Source of the DNA: Rhodothermales bacterium
GTDB taxonomy: Bacteria; Bacteroidota; Rhodothermia; Rhodothermales; JABDKH01
Assembly: GCA_013002345.1 (NCBI GenBank)
Contig: JABDKH010000277.1
Location: 1-34,691, forward strand
Reading direction: 5' to 3'
DNA length: 34,691 bases
The notes under the pieces were generated by a model, which searched no databases, had not been told where the DNA came from, and was given only the letters and a program-made list of their open reading frames with translations. A program made the translations under genes and the position numbers. Below, piece by piece: positions 17,442 to 23,851 of the stretch (position 1 is the first letter of the stretch; the number at the start of each line of letters is the position of its first letter).

Positions 17442-19069
17442 CTTCGGGGAAATCCGAGGCTTTCCAACATCAGCCGTATTGCCTGGGTTGGAGCATTGAC
17501 ATCGCCGTCCGCGCCCACAAGGTTCTGGGCACCCGACTGCTCGTTTACGAGTGGTAGCCCGAAGAGTCCGACTCGACGGTCGGCGCTGATCGAGGCAATC
17601 GTGGAGGACCCGAACCACGGGCCCTGCCGCCCGCCTACGCGCGTCACGTAAGAATATGTGCCGTCGGCCAGGGGAATGACGTTTGCTCCTTCGGCTTCGA
17701 ACGGCAGAGTGTTGAGGAAGAAGGCGCTGGATTTGAGGGCCGGAAGCTGCACCGACAGGCCCGGCACGACCGACGTCGGCGAAATTGGTGAGTTGACGCT
17801 CATTCTCAACGCGGGTCGCAGGGTGTCTGGAAACGACACAAGGCCTGACAGCGGCAGGAGCAATAGCGCCGGATTTCCAACGATATCCTCCGGATTCGCT
17901 GGAAGAGCTATCGGGCTGTGCACCATCATCTTGCCACCCTGTTCGAAGAAAAGGTCGGTCGCTCCTGCGACGAATGGAAGGTTGTCGCCAGCAATATTGC
18001 CGGTGGTACTCGTCGCGACCCAGTAAACATAATTGTAGTCGGCCAGCGCCTGCCTGAGTGTGGGATCGAGAGCCGGCGGAATCAGGCCCGAGCGTGGCGT
18101 ACCGCCTGCTGAACCGGAGACGAAGGGAGTCGAGATGTCCCAGTAATCGATAGCATAGCCTTCAGGCAGATAGTCGCGCAGCAGAGCAACGTGGAAGTTC
18201 TGAACAGTCTTGTACGAGGATTTCCGATAGTCGTTGACGTATAGAAGATCGCCGCGTGACTTCTTTACGTGCCACATGTGGGACTCTACGGCACTGGTTG
18301 TATCAGTCTTGTCGACGGATCGAATGTAAATCGTGTTGTCCTGGCCAAGCCGGAGCCCGGGTACATCCAGGCCACTGGCTCTGAACGATCGGCCGAAGAA
18401 CAGGCGAGCGGTCGTTTCGATCTGCCCGATGTCGGCCTTGTCCACGTCACCTACAAAGGTCACGAACTCGACGTCGGACGGCAGCGACACAAAGTTGAGG
18501 CTGTCGTTAAGACTGACGTCTATTCGATCAAGATTGGCCGGACCCTCCGGATCATCGGCAACCCATGCAAAAGAGAAGAGGGCGAAAGTTGTGTCGGGTG
18601 CAAGCTCGAACGTGCTGAAACGTATCGTGGGAGGTGCGTTGCGAATCGGGAATACGGTCCTGGCGGGAGTGGGATCGACGAGTCCCTCGTTGTCGATCGC
18701 ACGCGCTTCAAACACGACGTTGGCGAATTTCTCGCCCGGTGGTATGGGCAGGAGGATGAGTGTGTCGTTTGCAGTGGTCCCGGTCCACAGGTCATCCTTG
18801 GCCGGTGTCTCCCCGAACGCGAAGAATCGGAGATCGAAAGAGCTAACGAAGCCGTCCGGATCATCACCGGTCCACGAGACGACGACGGTGCTCGTAAGAC
18901 GTTCGCCGGACTCCAGATTGTCGACGAGCGAGGAGTCACGAACCGCCAGATCGGTTTCTGGCGGGAGGTTCTCCAGTCTCTCTCCGGCGATGTCGCTGTC
19001 ACAAGCGCCGATCAGACACATGAGTGCGACCGGGATTGCGATGCGGGACAGTGTCTTCAGTGTCTTCAT
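17438..19069 (-). CDS. Lipoprotein with Ig/FN3-like domains and amidotransferase-like C-terminus
   Basis: A 543-aa predicted lipoprotein of unknown function. The signal peptide ends in lipobox LIGAC with C23. Residues ~35-140 resemble an Ig/FN3-like module (VVVSWTGDDPDGFV, WTGTTANDTLIL, VFEARAIDNEGLVDPTPA); a second similar module follows (FAWVADDPEGPANLDRIDV). The C-terminal half (from DLLYVNDYRK) has alternating strands and helices with LADYNYVYWVA and FFEQGGKMMVHSP. These are typical of the class I glutamine-amidotransferase-like fold found in Bacteroidota surface proteins, but no Cys-His-Glu triad is evident, so it is likely non-catalytic. ATG at 19069 was chosen because it begins the signal peptide. 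Translation ends inside the TonB receptor start (4-nt overlap), so the two are probably made in fixed ratio, and this protein may replace SusD as the surface lid. Confidence 0.7.
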   Translation of the reverse strand: MKTLKTLSRIAIPVALMCLIGACDSDIAGERLENLPPETDLAVRDSSLVDNLESGERLTSTVVVSWTGDDPDGFVSSFDLRFFAFGETPAKDDLWTGTTANDTLILLPIPPGEKFANVVFEARAIDNEGLVDPTPARTVFPIRNAPPTIRFSTFELAPDTTFALFSFAWVADDPEGPANLDRIDVSLNDSLNFVSLPSDVEFVTFVGDVDKADIGQIETTARLFFGRSFRASGLDVPGLRLGQDNTIYIRSVDKTDTTSAVESHMWHVKKSRGDLLYVNDYRKSSYKTVQNFHVALLRDYLPEGYAIDYWDISTPFVSGSAGGTPRSGLIPPALDPTLRQALADYNYVYWVATSTTGNIAGDNLPFVAGATDLFFEQGGKMMVHSPIALPANPEDIVGNPALLLLPLSGLVSFPDTLRPALRMSVNSPISPTSVVPGLSVQLPALKSSAFFLNTLPFEAEGANVIPLADGTYSYVTRVGGRQGPWFGSSTIASISADRRVGLFGLPLVNEQSGAQNLVGADGDVNAPTQAIRLMLESLGFPRR

Positions 19070-19232
19070 TGCTCTACAGGACCGTGGGAGGGAGGCCCTT
19101 CGCATGGGCCCCCTCCTGGTCCGTATCCAGGTCATCCCGAGCCCGTCGGGACATCGATGGCCGGCTTCGGGCATAGGCCACGACCAGCACATCGACGTCT
19201 CGACCAGCAAGGTTTGACGAGGTCTTTCGACC
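19070..19232. repeat. Array of inverted repeats in an intercistronic gap
   Basis: Three 17-bp dyads follow one another: GGCCC/GGGCC at 19094-19110, CCTGG/CCAGG at 19115-19131 and TCCCGA/TCGGGA at 19135-19151. Their centres are 21 and 20 bp apart. A fourth, TGGCC/GGCCA, spans 19158-19180. A 9-bp direct repeat CGACCAGCA follows at 19181 and 19201. A GGTC-GAAA-GACC hairpin (- strand sense, 19221-19232) abuts the stop of the upstream gene. No T-tract is present, so these look like mRNA-stabilising or protein-binding structures rather than terminators. Confidence 0.45.
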
Positions 19233-21410
19233 CTATTTCAGCAACATCATGGAACGGTTGATGACGTTTCCTGCCGCCTCGAGGCGATAGAGATACACGC
19301 CGCTCGCAAGGTTGCGCGCATCGAACGACACCGTATGGGTGCCTGCCGCGACCTGGCCGTCCACGAGCGTAGCAACGTTCCTGCCCAGCATGTCGAATAC
19401 CTGGACGGAGACCACTGACGCTGCCGGTATGTTGTACTGAATCGTCGTTGAAGGGTTGAACGGGTTCGGGTAATTCTGGCCAAGCGCAAACTCGCCAGGC
19501 ACTTCGAATTCCTCGTTAGCGACGTTGATGCCACCGATGTCGAGCGAACTCTCCGGGACGAGCTTGTACTCGCCGAAGGAGAACCACCAGATACCCTGGA
19601 TAAACGCAACCGCGTCGTCGGGAGCGAAGGTGTCTCCAGCAAATGAGCTGCCGAATGCGTCGGATGCGTCGTCTGCATTGACAGCGTTCTCGGCCGTTCC
19701 GTCCGATGAGAACGTCCATTCGCCGAAGCTCTCAATGCTGACGATCGTGACGTTTTCGAACCTGAGCCGCATGCCTTCATGGGCCTCTGCAACACTCTCG
19801 TCGACCAGTGCGCTCGTCGGAACGGACTTGTAACCCGGAGGCACAGCCGTGCCTGTGACGGTCATCGTGATGTTACGGAGTCGCGTCACGTCGAAACGTT
19901 CTTCGATCTCCGCCTCCGTGATATTGATCACGTCGCCCTGCTTCAACGTCTGCACATTCGTGTCGCCATCGCGAAGGAGGATTCCACTCCAGGGCGCGAG
20001 TCCCTCGTCATCCTGAATCGCCCATAATCCTGACGAGTCAGGCTGGCTTACGACGGTCGCGGTTATGTTCATGGGCAACGTGAGCCCGGCAAACGGGCCA
20101 GCACCAGGACCACCGTCGGCGGTCTCCTGAACATGCGCAATCGTTGTGATTCCGCTGCCAAGCACGCGATAGCTGACATTGACCGGTTGCGACTCTGCCC
20201 CGAGGTTGTCCGTGGCGATTATCCAGTAGGTCACAAAATCGCCGTCGGCTGCTGGAGGTATCGTGAACTGGTAGACAGCCGCCTGCGTCTTGCCCGAGAG
20301 ACTGCCTTCAACCGACATCGTGTCAGGCACAGAGGACGTATAGTAGTAGAGCACGACCGACTCGAGGGTCCGCGTCGGATCCGGAGTTATGTCGGCGGTA
20401 ATGACGGCCGAGTCTTCCGTTCCTAACACGGTCTCCGGCTTGCTCGGATTGGACGCTATCGGCGGTGTCACCGTGATTTCGAGATCTTCCCTTTCCATCG
20501 GCGAGATTTTGATCAAGACGTCCGGGTCCGTACCGACGGCGAACGGATCAAAATCATCCATGAACATGAATCCCTGGATGTTGATTCCGGCACCCGGTGG
20601 CGGCGGCACGAAGTCGTCCTCGAACACTCTGAATTGCGTCGCATCCTGGGCTCCGTCTCTGTCGTTGCGGTATGCCAGCGACAGGTCTCTGATGTACACC
20701 TGCGTAACGCCTGCGTCAGAACTGAATGTCCAGTTCGGACGGTCTGAACTGATATCGCGTCTCTGGACGATGGCGTTCTCAATCCGTACGTACTGGCCTC
20801 GCAGATCCGCGAGATTGTCCCAGTTGGTCTGAATGCGATTGTCCTGACCCACGACTTTGTGCGTATCACCCGTCGTGATGACAACCGGGTCCAGGATCGA
20901 GGCCGGGAGGCCAAAATCCGTATATACGCCGAGTGCGGTGATGCTTACCGGCGCCACCTGCATGACCTCATCGAACGGGGCGACAACGCCGACGATCTCG
21001 ATGACATCACCCACGAGGAGGCTGAGCACTCCGTTCTCCTGCCAGGATCCATCTACAATCTGCAATCCCATTCCTGCGTTACCCTGAGTCACCGAGGCAG
21101 TGTCCCGGACGAAGAAATGAACCCTGCTTGGAAGACCCTCGCTGTTCGGGGTTGAAAGACCGGAGAGCGTCGGGTCGCTCATCACTACGGCGCGGACGCG
21201 TACGGTATCACGCAGCAGGTCGTTGAAGATGGCGTTCTCGATTCGGGGGTCGTCGAGCGTTACGCCGGCATCATTCAGTGCCTGAATCGAATCCGGGCTA
21301 ATAAAATTGATTTCACGAATCGTGACATCCGTGATCTGCGCACTAGCCCACGGCGCCACCATGGCACCGATCATGAGCATCGCAGCGAAAGCTGTAAATC
21401 GTCTTCTCAT
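19233..21410 (-). CDS. T9SS cargo protein with OB-fold-like modules
   Basis: A 725-aa secreted protein. Signal peptide: residues 1-25, ending PWASAQ. The N-terminal half has two beta-rich modules with OB-fold-like phrases (MGLQIVDGSW, SLLVGDVIEIVGVVAPFDE, LRGQYVRIENAIVQ). A middle Ig-like module follows (LESVVLYYYTSS, DGDFVTYWIIATDNLGAES). Then comes a third OB-like module (GLWAIQDDEG, LKQGDVINITEAEIEERFDV, HEGMRLRFENVTIV, WWFSFGEYKLVPES). The last ~85 residues are a T9SS type A domain: FALGQNYPNPFNPSTTIQY, VFDMLGRNV, ASGVYLYRLEA. OB-like modules of this style accompany secreted EEP nucleases such as ExeM, which fits the EEP gene at the end of the operon, but the role is inferred. Start ATG at 21410 has a strong AAGGAG Shine-Dalgarno 8 nt upstream; the frame reaches back to 21599 without support. 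Confidence 0.8.
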   Translation of the reverse strand: MRRRFTAFAAMLMIGAMVAPWASAQITDVTIREINFISPDSIQALNDAGVTLDDPRIENAIFNDLLRDTVRVRAVVMSDPTLSGLSTPNSEGLPSRVHFFVRDTASVTQGNAGMGLQIVDGSWQENGVLSLLVGDVIEIVGVVAPFDEVMQVAPVSITALGVYTDFGLPASILDPVVITTGDTHKVVGQDNRIQTNWDNLADLRGQYVRIENAIVQRRDISSDRPNWTFSSDAGVTQVYIRDLSLAYRNDRDGAQDATQFRVFEDDFVPPPPGAGINIQGFMFMDDFDPFAVGTDPDVLIKISPMEREDLEITVTPPIASNPSKPETVLGTEDSAVITADITPDPTRTLESVVLYYYTSSVPDTMSVEGSLSGKTQAAVYQFTIPPAADGDFVTYWIIATDNLGAESQPVNVSYRVLGSGITTIAHVQETADGGPGAGPFAGLTLPMNITATVVSQPDSSGLWAIQDDEGLAPWSGILLRDGDTNVQTLKQGDVINITEAEIEERFDVTRLRNITMTVTGTAVPPGYKSVPTSALVDESVAEAHEGMRLRFENVTIVSIESFGEWTFSSDGTAENAVNADDASDAFGSSFAGDTFAPDDAVAFIQGIWWFSFGEYKLVPESSLDIGGINVANEEFEVPGEFALGQNYPNPFNPSTTIQYNIPAASVVSVQVFDMLGRNVATLVDGQVAAGTHTVSFDARNLASGVYLYRLEAAGNVINRSMMLLK

Positions 21411-21424
21411 CGTGTTCTCCTTAC
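21411..21424 (-). promoter_or_regulatory. Strong Shine-Dalgarno of the OB-fold T9SS cargo gene
   Basis: On the - strand, TAAGGAGAACACG immediately precedes the ATG at 21410. It is the clearest ribosome binding site in the operon and fixes this start, suggesting independent, efficient initiation here, unlike the overlap-coupled genes downstream. Confidence 0.7.
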
Positions 21425-21448
21425 GGTTGGTTGATCTAGCAATTTCGT

Positions 21449-21464
21449 CCCGCTCCTGCGCGGG
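21449..21464. repeat. Intercistronic hairpin
   Basis: CCCGC (21449-21453) pairs with GCGGG (21460-21464) across a 6-nt loop, in the 74-nt gap between the first two genes of the envelope operon. No T-tract follows, so full termination is not expected. Confidence 0.35.
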
Positions 21465-21484
21465 TAAGATGCCCATGAAAATGG

Positions 21485-23683
21485 TTATTTTATGATCACG
21501 AATTTTCCTCTCTGCACGTCCCCTGAATCCCGGTTCTTTACCGTGTAAAGGTACAGCCCTCCGGAAATATTGAGGCTGTTGTCGGATAGAATGTCCCACG
21601 AATGCTCACCGCCGGGCAGCTGACGATTGTCGGCCGAGAAACTGTCGTACCATCTCACGTCGCCAGTGTACGTTTCCGAGTCGTGATCGAGTTCAGCAAC
21701 GACCTCTCCTGCCAACGTGTACACTCGGATTTCGGCTTTGTCCGGCAGGTTGTAGAAATTGATCTTGCGAGTCCGTGACGTGCCTCCATCCCATGCAGCC
21801 TGCACACGGTAGGGATTCGGATACACGCCTACCTTTCGATCCTCAGAAGTCGACGGGGGAGTGCCAGGGAAGACGCGTACCGCATTGGCCACGCGCGAAG
21901 ATTCGAACGAGGGAAGGCCGGCATCCGCATCCCCGCGATCAAAGGCCGTCACCGAGAACAGATACTGCCAACCGCCCAGCAGCCGATCGGCATCGAACCG
22001 GTACCAGTACTGTGTCGTGTCGTCCGGAAAGGTCACGGGCTCGGCCAGCGCCACCTCGGCGAATCCGTTGTTGAAGCCGGTGGCATTGCCCGGGGCATCG
22101 TACTGTGCGACCAGGGCCGCGGCATCGAGGATATTCCCTCCGAGATCGTCGCCCGGCTTGCTGCGATAGATCCTGTAGCCCTCGAAATCGAAGTCGCCGC
22201 TGACCGGATCCAGAGATCGCTCCGCCGCCCGATCCCAGTAGACGGATACGCGATTGGTCTGTCTCTGACCCTCACCGGATGGCTGTTCGAACGCGACGCG
22301 CACGTTCGGAGATCGAGGCGGCTCAGGGATCACGTAGCGGTCCAGAATGCCGTTCTCGTTTGCGTCTTCCTGCGGATCGAGCACTCCGTTAAAGTTGTTG
22401 TCTTCTCCGGCATACGTTCGGCGCGCCCAGTCAAGATTGCTGATGAGCAATCGGCGTGAATCTTCCGTGTCGATGGGCTTGCCCGAGTCACCCTGGAACT
22501 CATCCGGCTTGAGAGCGGCCGTCAGTGCGAAGGTCACCTGGAGCGTATCGCCGGAAAGCACGGTGGGGAACGGGCCGACCGGGGTCAGGCCGATCCAGTT
22601 TCCCTGCGACGTTTGCCCGTCCGTGCGAAGTCTGGTTCGCCAGAGGACGAGTTCGTTCAGATAGTCTTCTTCTGTCTCGAAGCTGGCGGGATTCGGGTAC
22701 GGGACTTTCATGCGTTGATACCGCGTGTCGTCCGCAGAGGGTCGCGAGAATTCCGCCGTTCCTCCACTGAACTGCCACCAGCGCAAATTAACGAACGGTG
22801 CAGCGTAGCCGTCGGCAACGTAGTCGGACGCGACATTGGGGTGGAAGAACCTGTTCTGCCCGGTTCGCGGGTCTCGCCACTCCGCACCGAGGAATGAAAT
22901 GGCGCCATAGGTATTGATCGTCTCTTCCGCGCCGCCCGCGTTGAACGCGTACGAGGCGTACAGGCTGTCAACCCATCCCAGTCCGTTTTTGTTGAAGTAC
23001 GCGCCTCCGGCATCATTCGACGTGTTTATGTTCCGGACAACGAGGTCGTGGTACATCCCCACGTAAACGCTGTCCCACGGCGCGTCACTGATGTTGACGA
23101 TGTCCATGTTGACTATGGCGAAATACTCCGTGAACGGGAAATTCCACGCATATGTCGTCATCTGGACTTTGGCCCCGAGCCTCCCCTGAACGTCCGGCAT
23201 TTCGATGAACGTCCCGGGCAGGACGGCGGCTGTATCGGCGAAGGATGCAATGAGGTCCTGGTGACTGACGGCACGGGCATTGAATGCGTCCTGCGTGGGC
23301 AGCGTAGATCGCTCGAGGATGGGCGTCAGCTGGGCGAATTCGTATCCGGTGCCTCCCGGCGTGTATCCGGTCGATGCCGTGATGGCGCCGGTCCGAACCG
23401 TTATGACCCCGTCGGATCGAATCGCGCCGATCCAGAGACCCGCCTCAAAGAGGTGTTCAACACCTGAGTCAAGGGGATATTCGAACGACGGGGGCCCGGT
23501 CGGGCTGTTGCGTACGTTGGCCTTGCCCACAAAACCGGCGTTCGTGACCGTCACACCGACGTTGCCGACGTCGATGAGTGCCTCCTCGAAAGGGACACCT
23601 TGAGCGAACCCCATCTCCGCAGAACAGAGAAGCATGAGGACCGCGAGCGTGAAATAGATGCCTCGGCGCATCGTCGGGGGCAT
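21485..23683 (-). CDS. Large T9SS cargo protein, first gene of the envelope operon
   Basis: A 732-aa exported protein. The signal peptide covers about residues 1-28 (ending MGFAQG). The body is beta-rich with no enzyme motif that I recognise. A short segment at 428-448 (EDNNFNGVLDPQEDANENG) reads like paired calcium loops with D/N at alternate positions and final glycines. An FN3-like segment (VSVYWDRAAERSLDP, DFEGYRIYRS, QYLFSVTAFDRGD) is followed by a C-terminal T9SS-type sorting domain from ~630: VGVYPNPYR, IRVYTLAGEVV, ISGGLYLYTVKNRDSG, GKFVIIK. Proteins of this layout are common in Rhodothermota near TonB receptors and PorV genes, function unknown. Either ATG 23683 or ATG 23671 could start it; neither has a clear Shine-Dalgarno. 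A dyad-rich leader precedes it. Confidence 0.8.
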   Translation of the reverse strand: MPPTMRRGIYFTLAVLMLLCSAEMGFAQGVPFEEALIDVGNVGVTVTNAGFVGKANVRNSPTGPPSFEYPLDSGVEHLFEAGLWIGAIRSDGVITVRTGAITASTGYTPGGTGYEFAQLTPILERSTLPTQDAFNARAVSHQDLIASFADTAAVLPGTFIEMPDVQGRLGAKVQMTTYAWNFPFTEYFAIVNMDIVNISDAPWDSVYVGMYHDLVVRNINTSNDAGGAYFNKNGLGWVDSLYASYAFNAGGAEETINTYGAISFLGAEWRDPRTGQNRFFHPNVASDYVADGYAAPFVNLRWWQFSGGTAEFSRPSADDTRYQRMKVPYPNPASFETEEDYLNELVLWRTRLRTDGQTSQGNWIGLTPVGPFPTVLSGDTLQVTFALTAALKPDEFQGDSGKPIDTEDSRRLLISNLDWARRTYAGEDNNFNGVLDPQEDANENGILDRYVIPEPPRSPNVRVAFEQPSGEGQRQTNRVSVYWDRAAERSLDPVSGDFDFEGYRIYRSKPGDDLGGNILDAAALVAQYDAPGNATGFNNGFAEVALAEPVTFPDDTTQYWYRFDADRLLGGWQYLFSVTAFDRGDADAGLPSFESSRVANAVRVFPGTPPSTSEDRKVGVYPNPYRVQAAWDGGTSRTRKINFYNLPDKAEIRVYTLAGEVVAELDHDSETYTGDVRWYDSFSADNRQLPGGEHSWDILSDNSLNISGGLYLYTVKNRDSGDVQRGKFVIIK

Positions 23684-23691
23684 ATGGGGCC

Positions 23692-23777
23692 GAGTCTACT
23701 GTTGCGAGGACGAGCGAAAATTGCGTCCGCGGAATACCGCGGTGATAAGCAATCGCAACATACTGAGACGAGGACTC
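23692..23777. promoter_or_regulatory. Nested inverted repeats in the leader of the envelope operon
   Basis: Four dyads surround almost one axis: GAGTC (23692-23696)/GACTC (23773-23777); TGTTGCGA (23700-23707)/TCGCAACA (23753-23760); ATTGC (23720-23724)/GCAAT (23749-23753); and CCGCGG (23727-23732)/CCGCGG (23737-23742) with a 4-nt AATA centre. The region lies 9-94 nt before the first operon start on the - strand, inside a 168-nt gap after the histidine kinase gene. It could be an operator, a leader RNA structure, or both. Confidence 0.5.
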
Positions 23778-23851
23778 AAGGTAAAGCCCCATCGCGGCCT
23801 ATGAGGCCCGCCGTTCTGCAAAGAATTGGCTAGGCAGAGCCCTCGCCCGGC

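Noticed and set aside
19070-19232. CRISPR-like array
   Set aside because: The dyads differ in sequence from one another and there are no repeated units with unique spacers.
18269-19261. 330-codon + strand frame opposite the Ig-like lipoprotein
   Set aside because: It mirrors a gene with signal peptide, lipobox and domains, and its own product has no recognisable features.
10955-23683. Classical polysaccharide utilisation locus
   Set aside because: No SusD, glycoside hydrolase or lyase genes are present; only the receptor type is shared.
23793-23812. GGCCT/AGGCC hairpin after the membrane kinase gene as a terminator
   Set aside because: Five-bp stem with 3-nt loop and no T-tract on the - strand.
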